The translations under genes were made by a program, and so were the position numbers. Shown one piece after another: positions 47,953 through 56,061 of a stretch of 64,000 nt of DNA (the stretch's first letter is position 1; the number at the start of each line of letters is the position of its first letter). This stretch comes from Paracoccaceae bacterium (GTDB taxonomy: Bacteria > Pseudomonadota > Alphaproteobacteria > Rhodobacterales > Rhodobacteraceae): assembly GCA_012103375.1 (NCBI GenBank), contig WLWX01000001.1:2646492-2710491 (forward strand), in the 5' to 3' direction. Under the pieces are notes generated by a model that ran no database searches, was not told the origin of the DNA, and worked only from the letters and a program-made list of their open reading frames with translations.

Positions 47953-49069
47953 ATCGGGACTAGTGAACCGGGTGCTGGCCGCCCTTATCGCCTGCGTCGC
48001 GATGCTGTCATTTGCGACACTGGCCCAGGCTGACGTCACCCAGGTGAACGCCAACCCGGACACGGTGCGCATCAACACGTCGGGCACCGCGCTCGTCTCG
48101 GTGCGCTGGGATGTCGAGATTGACTATCTTCCGGCAGGTCCGGTGACGGTGTCATCCTCAGCCGGGACACTTGTCGTCGATGGTATGACCGTCCCGGCAC
48201 CCGGTGGCGTGCTGTCTCGCACGGTGAACTATTCAGGCTCTGGTCCGCTGGTGATTACCTTCCGTGACCGGTTCCGGATCAGCCGGACCCATGCCAAACA
48301 GATCGGCGATGGCGCGCCCGCTGAATACAGCCGCACATTCGTCGATATGTCGGCCTATCCTGGCGGCGATGATGTGGACATTGTTGCGCGGGGCGGCGGC
48401 GGCGCAATCTCGCTGCGTGATATCTCGTTGCTGTTCGATGATGACACGCAGTTCCGCAGCATCCCGCAAAACGCCTCGATCACCGCACGGGCGGTTGCCT
48501 CGACCGCAGGCGAAGGGCGCATTGATGCCAGCTGGGAGGTCGCAGGCCCAGACGGCGGCCAGTTCCGCCCGATCGCGCGGGTGCGTCAGGTGCTGGCCGG
48601 ATCGCGCCGCACGGTCTTTGAAAGCCCGCCCCTGCCGACCAGCCGGGCGGGCAACTACATCGTGCGTTTTGCCACGCAGCAGAATTTTTCCGGCACGGCC
48701 GACATTGATGAGATCCGCTATGTCGTCACACCGGGCGGGGCCGCGGTTCCGCTGACGCTGATCACCCCAAGGGCAGGTGAAAGCGCCAGCGCCGGTACGC
48801 CGTTCCGCTGGAGCCAGGTTGCCGGTGCCGCGTCGTATCGCGTGGAATTCCGCGAAGGCGGGGCCGGGGGCGTCGGAAATGGTGCGCGTATCGCGGCCGT
48901 TGATCTGCGCGCGACGCAAACCCGCCTGAAGCCATTCACGCTGGCGCGCATTCGCGACCGCACCCCGGTGTTCTGGCGTGTGGTGGCCTTTGACGGCGAC
49001 GGTAATGTCCTGTCCGCATCACCTGCACGCCAGCTTGGTGGCGGCTCCAGATCTCAGAGCAACAACTAG
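47939..49069 (+). CDS. Exported protein with FnIII-like C-terminal domain
   Basis: 376 residues. The signal peptide is VLAALIACVAMLSFATLAQA, with cleavage before DVTQV. The first part has Ig-like strands (VRINTSGTALVSVRWDVEI, GPLVITFRDRFRI). A C-terminal module (AGESASAGTPFRWSQVAGAA, SYRVEFREG, VFWRVVAFDGDGNVLSASP) has the pattern of a fibronectin-III/Ig-like domain. It overlaps the upstream gene by 14 bp and is followed 2 bp later by the sigma factor gene, so one operon is likely. The role is unknown; ligand or surface binding is an inference. Confidence 0.65.
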   Translation: MFSDRSGLVNRVLAALIACVAMLSFATLAQADVTQVNANPDTVRINTSGTALVSVRWDVEIDYLPAGPVTVSSSAGTLVVDGMTVPAPGGVLSRTVNYSGSGPLVITFRDRFRISRTHAKQIGDGAPAEYSRTFVDMSAYPGGDDVDIVARGGGGAISLRDISLLFDDDTQFRSIPQNASITARAVASTAGEGRIDASWEVAGPDGGQFRPIARVRQVLAGSRRTVFESPPLPTSRAGNYIVRFATQQNFSGTADIDEIRYVVTPGGAAVPLTLITPRAGESASAGTPFRWSQVAGAASYRVEFREGGAGGVGNGARIAAVDLRATQTRLKPFTLARIRDRTPVFWRVVAFDGDGNVLSASPARQLGGGSRSQSNN

Positions 49070-49071
49070 GC

Positions 49072-49629
49072 ATGGGCACAATGGCCGTCGATCACAGCTT
49101 TCTGCTTGAACAGATCGCCGGTGGCGACCAGGCGGCCTATACCGCGTTTTACCGTGACCTGGAAAAACCTGTTTTTCGATTTATCCGCTCGAAATTGAAC
49201 GATCAGCACGAAGCCAGCGACAAACTTCACGAGGTTTTCATGGAAGTCTGGCGCTCGGCAGGAAAATTCGAGGGCCGCAGTTCCGTCAAGACCTGGTTGT
49301 TTGGAATCGCCTACAGGAAGACGATGGATGCATTCAGGAAGAAAGGACGGCTCGATCTGATGAGCGAGCCGCCCGAACAGGCGGATGAAGGTCCCGACGC
49401 GGCTGCATGTCTTGCGGCCAGTCAGGAAGCGGCACATGTGCGTGACTGCCTTGAAGAACTCAAGCCCGCGCATCGCGCGGCGGTTCAGATGGCCTTCTAT
49501 GACGATATGACCTACGGTCAGATCGCCGAAGTACAGGAGGTGCCGGAAGGCACCATCAAGACCCGGGTATTTCACGCCAAGAAACTGTTGCTCAGCTGTC
49601 TTCAGGGCCGCATCGGAAGGGCTGCATAA
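49072..49629 (+). CDS. ECF-type sigma-70 family RNA polymerase sigma factor
   Basis: 185 residues (ATG 49072, or 49081). Region 2 has AAYTAFYRDLEKPVFRFIRS and EASDKLHEVFMEVWRSAGKF, with the core-binding and -10 recognition pattern. Region 4 has LEELKPAHRAAVQMAFYDDM, then TYGQIAEVQEVPEGTIKTRV, the helix-turn-helix that reads the -35 element. No region 1 or 3 is present. Its stop overlaps the anti-sigma start by one base (TAATG), the usual coupling of an ECF factor to its inhibitor. Confidence 0.93.
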   Translation: MGTMAVDHSFLLEQIAGGDQAAYTAFYRDLEKPVFRFIRSKLNDQHEASDKLHEVFMEVWRSAGKFEGRSSVKTWLFGIAYRKTMDAFRKKGRLDLMSEPPEQADEGPDAAACLAASQEAAHVRDCLEELKPAHRAAVQMAFYDDMTYGQIAEVQEVPEGTIKTRVFHAKKLLLSCLQGRIGRAA

Positions 49630-50354
49630 TGGCTGAGACAGGATTGAACGAACGAGACGAGGTTGAGGCGCTTCTGCCCTTCCTTGCCAATGACACGCTT
49701 GACGGAGAAGAGCGTGCCCGGGTCGAGGCCGCCGTGGCCGCCGATGCAGAACTGGCCGTGCAATTGCGCGCCCTGCGCAGGATCAGATCTGAGGTAAAGG
49801 CCGAGGCACTCGACTGGTCCCCCGGAGAGATGGGTCTGGCGAAACTTCTGCGAGAGATCGACGCCCAGGCGTCGGACGCGGTGCCGCAAGCGGACCAGAC
49901 GTCTGATGACTCCCGGCCCCCGCGGCTGACGCTGCACGACGCGGTATCAGGCCCGACGTCATCGACGGTCACGTAAACCCGGGCAGCGCCGGCACCGGCC
50001 AACACAAACACGCGCCTGCGGATCTGGCAGGTCGCGGCGGCGGTGGCCATAGCCGCTTTCGCGGCGCAATCGCTGTTCGTCTGGACCGGAAGCGGCACAG
50101 GCCCGGATGTTGAACTGGCCAGCGGCGATGCAACAGCCGTGGTTGGCGAGGGCCGCCTGCGGGTTGCCTTCCAGCCAACCGCCCCGGAAGCCGAGATCCG
50201 TGCGCTGCTGCTGGATAAGAATCTGGTGATTGTCGACGGACCGTCGGCGCTGGGCCTCTATACACTCGCCGTAGAGGACGCAGCGGTCGATGATGCGCTT
50301 GCGGTGTTGTTGTCCAGCCAATCCCTGGTCGAAACAGTGAGTGTAGGACAATGA
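49629..50354 (+). pseudogene. Anti-sigma factor with in-frame TAA between cytoplasmic and membrane parts
   Basis: Codons 1-115 form a cytoplasmic anti-sigma domain (EALLPFLANDTLDGEERARVE pattern; no zinc-binding HxxxCxxC). TAA at 49974-49976 ends this frame. After it the same frame continues TRAAPAPANTNTRLRIW, a membrane helix (VAAAVAIAAFAAQSLFVW) and a periplasmic domain. The periplasmic domain (RVAFQPTAPEAEIRALLL, IVDGPSALGLYTLAVED, LLSSQSLVETVSVGQ) resembles the I9/subtilase propeptide fold pattern. The stop may be a true mutation, a readthrough site or a sequencing error. Without readthrough the inhibitor would be soluble and blind to the periplasm. A 4-bp overlap joins it to the protease gene. 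Confidence 0.7.
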
Positions 50355-51802
50355 ACAAGCTGCTGCGGTCGCTGGTGATCCTGGGCGCGATGGCCCTGCC
50401 GCATCTGGCCGAGGCGCAGAACACCACGACCTATCCGAATAACTATGGCGCGACGCGGTGCATCCGCCCCGGCGGGACGGTGACCTTCACGGGCAATTTC
50501 ACCCCGTCACAGCAGGGGCAGATCGTGATCGGCACCCAGCCGCGCCCGCGGGCGCTGACAATCCTAAGCTGGCGGTCAAATCGGGTCCGGGCGCGGATTC
50601 CGACGCAGGGCGTCAACCCCGGCGATCAGTATCTGGTGCAATGGATCAATAACCAGCAGGTGCAGGGCACCATGGGGCTTGCCAGCATTTGCCGCGCCGG
50701 GGCCGAACGTGGCGATCCGGCTTCGGGTCAGACCGCAACGCCCAACGGCCCGCGTGAGCGTGCAGCCCGCGACGAGGTTCCGGCGCCTGATGGCTATCCT
50801 GAATATGTGGTGTCGGTGCCGCAGGGCCAGGCCAATGCTGCGGCCAACGCACTTCAGCAGGCAGGTGCCGCATTGCTGCGCACCCGCGCCTTGCCGTCAC
50901 TCGGGCGCAGCCTTCTGATCTTGCAGTTGCCGCCGGGCATGGGGCAGGCTGGCGCACAGGGCATTTTGGATCAGGCCGCCCCGGCGGCGCGTATCGACAC
51001 TCATATGGTCTATGGTTTTGCGCAGGGCGCGCGGACTTTTGCACCGCAGTTGATCGGTGATCCGGTGGGGGCGCGGTGCAATCTTGGCCGTGCGGTTCGG
51101 GTCGGCGTGATTGATGGCCCGATTAATCCCGGCGCACTTGGCGGCGCATCGGTGACCAGCCACACCACCCTTATCGCAGGGGAAAAGGGCGTCGGATCCG
51201 AGCATGGCACAGCCGTTGCGGCCCTGATTGCCGCCCCAAGCGGCGGCTTTGCCCCGGGCGCGCGCCTTCTGGCGGTCAACGCGTTCTCGCGCGAGACGCG
51301 TGGCGAAGGCGGGCGGCTTGAGAATATCGCCGCCGGGCTGGACTGGCTGGCAGATCAAAACGCCGAGGTGGTGAACATGAGTTTTGCCGGTCGCACCAAC
51401 GCGGCCTTTTCCGACGTTCTGGGGGCCTCATCCCGGCAGGGAATGGTGCTGATCGCGGCAGTTGGAAACACCGGCAAGATGACTAACGCCTATCCCGCAG
51501 CCGCTGGGCCTGTGATCGCCGTCACCGCAGTGGATGCGGCCAGCAGGCTGTACCGCAGCGCCAGCACGGGCGGGCATGTTGAATTGTCGGCACCGGGCGT
51601 CGATGTCTTCGCCGCTGGCGGGTTCCGCACCGGCACCAGCTTTGCTGCCCCCATCGTGACCGCCCTCGCCGCGCGGCTTCGGGCACGCGGCGAGGGCGCA
51701 GGCGCAATTCGCGGCCAATTGCGTCAGGGCGTCACAGATCTGGGCGCGTCCGGGCGCGATGCGAAATTCGGCTTTGGATTGGTCCGCTCACCCGGTTGCT
51801 GA
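50351..51802 (+). CDS. Exported subtilisin-like (S8) serine protease
   Basis: 483 residues with a signal peptide (LVILGAMALPHLAEA, cleavage before QNTTT). The N-terminal beta domain (about 25-115) has two Cys (ATRCIRPGG, ASICRAG). A propeptide-like stretch (EYVVSVPQGQANAAANALQQ, then LGRSLLILQLPPGMGQ) precedes the catalytic domain (about 240-480). The triad is Asp in RVGVIDG, His in SEHGTAVAALIA and Ser in GTSFAAPIVTALAAR, and the oxyanion Asn is in AAVGNTGK. It overlaps the anti-sigma gene by 4 bp. Acting on the periplasmic part of the anti-sigma factor is inferred from position and the shared propeptide-like pattern. Confidence 0.88.
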   Translation: MNKLLRSLVILGAMALPHLAEAQNTTTYPNNYGATRCIRPGGTVTFTGNFTPSQQGQIVIGTQPRPRALTILSWRSNRVRARIPTQGVNPGDQYLVQWINNQQVQGTMGLASICRAGAERGDPASGQTATPNGPRERAARDEVPAPDGYPEYVVSVPQGQANAAANALQQAGAALLRTRALPSLGRSLLILQLPPGMGQAGAQGILDQAAPAARIDTHMVYGFAQGARTFAPQLIGDPVGARCNLGRAVRVGVIDGPINPGALGGASVTSHTTLIAGEKGVGSEHGTAVAALIAAPSGGFAPGARLLAVNAFSRETRGEGGRLENIAAGLDWLADQNAEVVNMSFAGRTNAAFSDVLGASSRQGMVLIAAVGNTGKMTNAYPAAAGPVIAVTAVDAASRLYRSASTGGHVELSAPGVDVFAAGGFRTGTSFAAPIVTALAARLRARGEGAGAIRGQLRQGVTDLGASGRDAKFGFGLVRSPGC

Positions 51803-51908
51803 AGCGTGCGTGAGCGGGCGGTATCGGGACGCCTCTGCAATCGTCCAACAGACCAAATCCCGCTAGACCGCAGCCTGTTTCAGCCCGTCGCAGAACAGGA
51901 CGCTGCCG

Positions 51909-52952
51909 CTATCCACGGATCACCGCGACGAAGCGGTCAATCTGCTGCGGGTCGCTGGACCAGTCACAGACGATCCGGCAGCCAAGCGGCGTTTCATCGG
52001 GCACCGCCGATGGATCGCCGTGAACCTCGTAAATCGCGCCCGCAGCCAGCGCCCGGCGATGCAGGGCCGCTGGCATGGTTGCGAAGATCATATTCGCCTG
52101 CGGCTCCGGGTTGAATGTGACACCGGGAACGCCTGACAACCCCTCGACAAGCCGGGCTGCCGCGCCATTGGCCCGGCGCGCCAGGTCCAGCCAAAGGTCA
52201 TCACCCAGATACGTCAGCATCTGCGCGGCCATAAACCGGCTTTTGGAGGCCAGAATCCCGGCGCGCTTTCGGCGCAACTCAAACTCCCAGGCGTGTTTGG
52301 GGTCGAAGAAGACGGTGGCTTCGACGCCCAGACAACCGTTTTTTGTACCCCCGAGGCTTAGCGCATCAACGCCAGCCCGCCAGGTCATCTGTGCGGGCGT
52401 ACAGCCAAGCGCCACCAGGGCATTGGCAAACCGCGCGCCGTCCATGTGCAGTGGCTGGCCGAAATCGCGCGCCACGGCAGAAATTTCGGCGATCTGGTCC
52501 AGCGCATAGACCCGCCCCAGATCGGTGACCTGCGTGATCGAGACCGGGCCTTGCTGTGCATTGTGATGGCCGTGCGGGGCGGCATTCTCCATCACATTGC
52601 GCAGGGCAACAGGGTCCAGAAAATCGCCCGCATTCACCTTGGTAATCCGCGCCCCGCCGGTGAAATGCTCGACCGCGTTGCATTCATCTTCGCGGATATG
52701 GGAATGCTCGGCGGCGTAGATCTCTTGCCAGGGGTCGGACAACGTCGCCAGGATAAGCGCGTTTGCTGCGGTGCCGGTGGGGACAAGGAAAATGATCGCC
52801 TCGGGCGCCTCGAAAATGTCGCGTATCCGGTCCTGCAACTGTCCGCTCAGCGGATCACTGCCGTAGGAGGGCATATATCCCGTGTTCGCATTTGCCAGCG
52901 CGTCGATAATTGCCGGATGCGCCGGGCCGGTGTGGTCGGATGCAAAGTTCAT
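51909..52952 (-). CDS. ltaE: Low-specificity threonine aldolase-like PLP enzyme
   Basis: 347 residues, fold type I PLP enzyme that cleaves L-threonine/allo-threonine to glycine and acetaldehyde. NFASDHTGPAHPAIIDAL opens the family pattern, with YGSDPLSGQLQDRI next. The PLP Asp is in HMDGARFANALVAL and the Schiff-base Lys in SLGGTKNGCLG. Beta-eliminating lyases of the same family cannot be excluded. Its start overlaps the stop of the ycgN-like gene by 4 bp. Confidence 0.88.
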   Translation of the reverse strand: MNFASDHTGPAHPAIIDALANANTGYMPSYGSDPLSGQLQDRIRDIFEAPEAIIFLVPTGTAANALILATLSDPWQEIYAAEHSHIREDECNAVEHFTGGARITKVNAGDFLDPVALRNVMENAAPHGHHNAQQGPVSITQVTDLGRVYALDQIAEISAVARDFGQPLHMDGARFANALVALGCTPAQMTWRAGVDALSLGGTKNGCLGVEATVFFDPKHAWEFELRRKRAGILASKSRFMAAQMLTYLGDDLWLDLARRANGAAARLVEGLSGVPGVTFNPEPQANMIFATMPAALHRRALAAGAIYEVHGDPSAVPDETPLGCRIVCDWSSDPQQIDRFVAVIRG

Positions 52953-53422
52953 GTTCCGGGCTCCTCAATCACATAGTCTTCCCAATCGTCTTCGGGCACG
53001 TCGAATTCACTGACGGTGATGCCCTGTACCGAGACGCCGGCATCATGGACGGTCTGCGGGTCGCCCGAGATCAGCGGGTGCCAGTCGGGCAGTGCCTTAC
53101 CTTCGTGCAGCAGGCGATAGGCGCAGGCCTGCGGCATCCAATAGGCGCTTTCGCCGATGTTCTGGGGCGTCAGAACAACGCATTCCGACACGAAGACCTT
53201 GCGCTGTTCATAATGCGCGCAGCGGCAAGTGGTGTCATCCAGCAGGCGGCAGGCGACGCGGGTGAAAGCCACTTCGGCGGTGTCTTCGTCTTCCAGCTTG
53301 TTCAGGCAGCATTTGCCACAGCCATCGCACAGCGCCTCCCACTCGCGTGGGGAGAGGTTTTGCAGGGGAACACGCTCCCAAAATCGGTCACGCAGGCCGT
53401 CGCGGTGGATCGGATCGGTCAT
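52949..53422 (-). CDS. YcgN-family cysteine-cluster protein (UPF0260)
   Basis: 157 residues. The N-terminal WERVPLQNLSPREWEALCDG leads into CDGCGKCC, then FTRVACRLLDDTTCRCAHYEQR. The Cys arrangement is that of the CxxCGxCC metal-binding family. MPQACAYRLLHEGKALPDWH gives the YcgN signature. Function unknown, presumably metal or iron-sulphur binding. Overlaps both neighbours by 4 bp. Confidence 0.9.
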   Translation of the reverse strand: MTDPIHRDGLRDRFWERVPLQNLSPREWEALCDGCGKCCLNKLEDEDTAEVAFTRVACRLLDDTTCRCAHYEQRKVFVSECVVLTPQNIGESAYWMPQACAYRLLHEGKALPDWHPLISGDPQTVHDAGVSVQGITVSEFDVPEDDWEDYVIEEPGT

Positions 53423-54342
53423 CGGGTGAGTGCGGCGCGTGCCGCTGCGCTGTCGGCGTCCATCTGCGCGATCAGGGCGGGCAGGTCATCGAACCTGGCT
53501 TCGGGGCGGAGGTATCTGACCAGCCCGACCGAGATCTGGGCGCCATAGAGGTCACCCGAGAAATCGAAGATGAAGGTTTCCAAATTCGGCACATCGCCGT
53601 CGAACATCGGGCGGATGCCCAACGAGGCGACGCCGTCGTATTCACCGCTGTGGGGACCGTCGAAAACCTCGACCCAAACGGCGTAGACGCCGAATTTCGG
53701 CGGGTGCAGCCCGGCGATCGAGATGTTGGCGGTGGGGTATCCCAATTCGCGCCCGCGCTTTTCGCCGTGCAGCACCGGGCCTTCGATGCGGTGGATGTGG
53801 CCCAGCATTTCCGTGGCAACCTCGGGGTGACCATCGCTCAGCGCGCGGCGAATACGGGTCGAGCTGACTTCGCCTGTTTCGGTGGACAGCAGCGGGGCGA
53901 TGGTGACGTCGATGCCTGCCGCGTGGCACAGGCGGTTAAGGTCGGCAGCGGTGCCAAGGCGGCCCTTGCCAAAGCAGAAATCCGCACCGACCACGACGTG
54001 CGACAGGCCAAGGCCGTCGGCCAGAACTTCGGCCACGAAACGTTCAGGCGTCAGTTCCGTGATGCTTGCATCGAACGGCAATTCAAACAGGACGTCGACG
54101 CCAAGTTTCTCAAGCCGGTGCGCCCGTGCGGCGGCATTCATCAGGCGGAATGGCGGGGCGTCGGGGGCGAAGAATTCGCGCGGGTGCGGCTCGAACGTCA
54201 GAACGCCCAGTGGGGCGTCGGTGTTGCGCGCAAGGTCCAGCACCGACTGGTGGCCCAGATGCACGCCGTCGAAATTGCCGATGGCAATGCTCGCCCCCCG
54301 GTGGGATGGGTCAACTTGATCTAAGGCCCGGACAATCCGCAT
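53419..54342 (-). CDS. ribF: Bifunctional riboflavin kinase/FAD synthetase
   Basis: Phosphorylates riboflavin to FMN and adenylates FMN to FAD; 307 residues. The FAD-synthetase nucleotidyl-transfer motifs are AIGNFDGVHLGHQSVLD and LSTETGEVSSTRIRRALSDG. The riboflavin kinase domain has GELGYPTAN-type GRELGYPTANIS and the C-terminal RPEARFDDLPALIAQMDADS. It lies 39 bp downstream of the MaoC-like gene and is coupled to ycgN. Confidence 0.94.
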   Translation of the reverse strand: MRIVRALDQVDPSHRGASIAIGNFDGVHLGHQSVLDLARNTDAPLGVLTFEPHPREFFAPDAPPFRLMNAAARAHRLEKLGVDVLFELPFDASITELTPERFVAEVLADGLGLSHVVVGADFCFGKGRLGTAADLNRLCHAAGIDVTIAPLLSTETGEVSSTRIRRALSDGHPEVATEMLGHIHRIEGPVLHGEKRGRELGYPTANISIAGLHPPKFGVYAVWVEVFDGPHSGEYDGVASLGIRPMFDGDVPNLETFIFDFSGDLYGAQISVGLVRYLRPEARFDDLPALIAQMDADSAAARAALTR

Positions 54343-54381
54343 TCGCTTCGGATATGCGCAGGCCCGTTGGGGTGCAAGCGG

Positions 54382-54825
54382 TCAGTCGAACTTGGCCGAG
54401 GGGGCCAGCACCAGCGCTTCGCCCTTCAGGACCGGTTTGCCATCGACCAGACAGACACATTCCAGTGTCACGCGACGCCGTGCATAGTTGATGTCGGCCA
54501 CTGTGACGGTCGTGTGGACCATGTCGCCGGGGCGCACCGGGGCGAGGAATTTCAGCGATTGGCCCAGATAGACCGCACCATGACCGGGGAGTTGTTCGCC
54601 GATCACTGCCGAAATCAGCGCCGCCGTCAGCATCCCATGCGCGATGCGGCCCTGAAAAATCGTGTCCTGCGCATAGTCATCGTCCATATGCACCGGATTA
54701 CGGTCGGTCGAGACCTCTGCAAACAGCTCAATATCGCGGTCGGTGACGACCTTTTCGAGGAAACGGCTCATGCCGATTTCCATATCTTCGATGCAGATCG
54801 TCTGAGCGGGCATATTGTCGAGCAT
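54382..54825 (-). CDS. MaoC-like (R)-specific enoyl-CoA hydratase
   Basis: 147 residues, single hot-dog domain. The catalytic pair is in DRNPVHMDDDYAQDTIFQGRIAHGM (Asp and His), as in PhaJ-type R-hydratases. KFLAPVRPGDMVHTTVTV and a tail with DGKPVLKGEALVLAPSAKFD follow. ATG 54825 or ATG 54813 (MPAQTICIEDMEIG) may be used. It leads the ribF operon. It could supply hydroxyacyl-CoA or hydrate enoyl-CoA; no PHA genes are nearby. Confidence 0.85.
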   Translation of the reverse strand: MLDNMPAQTICIEDMEIGMSRFLEKVVTDRDIELFAEVSTDRNPVHMDDDYAQDTIFQGRIAHGMLTAALISAVIGEQLPGHGAVYLGQSLKFLAPVRPGDMVHTTVTVADINYARRRVTLECVCLVDGKPVLKGEALVLAPSAKFD

Positions 54826-54999
54826 GATGCGAATCTCTGAGTCGGGACAGTAATTTAAGTGCGTAGTGTGGATAATATGTAAAATTTAATTACTTTGCAA
54901 GCGCAGAAAAGAATGGCGCAAGATTGTTGCTGCAATTAAGAAAAGCGCGGTTTGCGCCAATACAGGTTTAGAAGACTTGATGGGTGGAGAGGGCCTGAA

Positions 55000-55220
55000 G
55001 CGGACGTTGGCGATGCGCAGAACAAGTCGGGCGATCGCCTGACCGGGGGTAGGCGATGCAACGGAGGTGTGTGGCAATTTATGGTTCAGCGATAACTCCA
55101 ATACACGAAGGTTCCACTGCACATCGAAATCGCCTGCCCGCGGGACGGTCAGGCGATCGCCCGGCGCCCTCACGGGCTTGACTCCGGGCGAAAAACTGGA
55201 CGGTTCAAAGGTCCGTTTCA
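55000..55220 (+). repeat. Dispersed 221-bp repeat, copy 2, with intact inverted arms
   Basis: Same orientation as 43449-43669. Two arms, 55028-55057 (CGGGCGATCGCCTGACC, then AGGCGAT) and 55129-55163 (ATCGCCT, then GGTCAGGCGATCGCCCG), are inverted copies that enclose about 70 bp. A minus-strand ORF over both copies reads APGDRLTVPRAGDF and NHKLPH, but no start or family supports it as a gene. The right edge touches the end of an IS1182-type remnant at 55221. The 174 bp between the MaoC gene and this repeat is AT-rich and holds no gene. Confidence 0.8.
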
Positions 55221-56059
55221 GGCTGATTCTGTTGAAAAACAACGTGTTTCGGTCGCAGAAAGAGGCCCTCAGAACTCAGTGTAAGTGCCTTTCTGCTCAG
55301 GCATTTCTTGGATGCTGCGGTGCAGGAAAGAGCTTGGCCAGTTTGCGGAGGTTCTGGGCAGTTGCGGCGAGGATGAATTCGTCATTTGCGCCACAGGGGC
55401 CACGTAATCGGAGCCGCCCCAGACCGAGAATGCGTTTGAGGTGGGCGAAGAGCATCTCGACCTTCTTCCTGAGCTTCACCGAGACCTTGTACTGGGGTGT
55501 CTTGGCGATGGCAGGTGCGACATCCCGGGCGTCTTCATGTTCTTCGCGGGTGATCTTGCGGGCATCGCAGTGACACGCCCTGGCGTCTGGCCTATGTCTG
55601 AACGCGCCCGAGCGGGGACACATGTCGGAAAGTCGTTGGCCATTGCGCAAGATCATGAACACGTCGCAACGCTTCGATCCAAGCCTTCCGGCCCTTGGCG
55701 CTGCACTGGCCGTCGTCTGCGCAGCAGCTTGGATCCGGATGAACGGCACATGATGTTTGTCGTCACAGGGATGCTCGAACGTTGGGGCAACGCGGATGTC
55801 AGCAGCCTTGGCCTGTTTGAGCTTTGGTTTTCGGCTGATTGTGTTGAAAAACTCCGTTTTAGGGCCTGAACGATGATTTTTCTTTCCATGCAGCCCGATC
55901 CTAAATTTTTGGCGCGGGGGTCGGCCCAAATCGCCTACATGCGCTCACGCGCAGCCATGCGCTGTCTCGTGGTCAAAGCTTTCCGACTATTTCGCTTCAT
56001 AGGTTTTCGCAAGAAATCCGCGACGCTCTGATTTCGGAGTTTTTCAACACAATCGGCTG
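55221..56059 (-). mobile_element. IS1182-type remnant with a nested 228-bp MITE-like unit
   Basis: The outer ends GGCTGATTCTGTTGAAAAAC (55221-55240) and its inverse at 56035-56059 (CGGAGTTTTTCAACACAATC then GGCTG) bracket 839 bp. A third end in direct orientation with the first, CGGCTGATTGTGTTGAAAAA, begins at 55832, so 55832-56059 alone has 25-bp inverted ends with two mismatches. The transposase part is only a 3' fragment. It could be one internally deleted element or a MITE inserted in an older IS. It cuts the 5' end of the glycosyltransferase gene on its right. Confidence 0.65.
55297..55640 (-). pseudogene. IS1182-family transposase, C-terminal fragment
   Basis: About 100 residues resembling the end of IS1182 DDE transposases: KITREEHEDARDVAPAIAKT, VSVKLRKKVEMLFAHLKRIL, then GANDEFILAATAQNLRKLAK. 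The frame runs on upstream to 55929 without family similarity. The catalytic domain is missing. Confidence 0.75.
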
Positions 56060-56061
56060 AA

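Noticed and set aside
54886-55242. Minus-strand ORF over the dispersed repeat, with a similar ORF at 43463-43660
   Set aside because: The peptides look alike only because the DNA repeat is shared. The inverted-arm structure, the lack of start context and the differing N-termini argue for a non-coding repeat.
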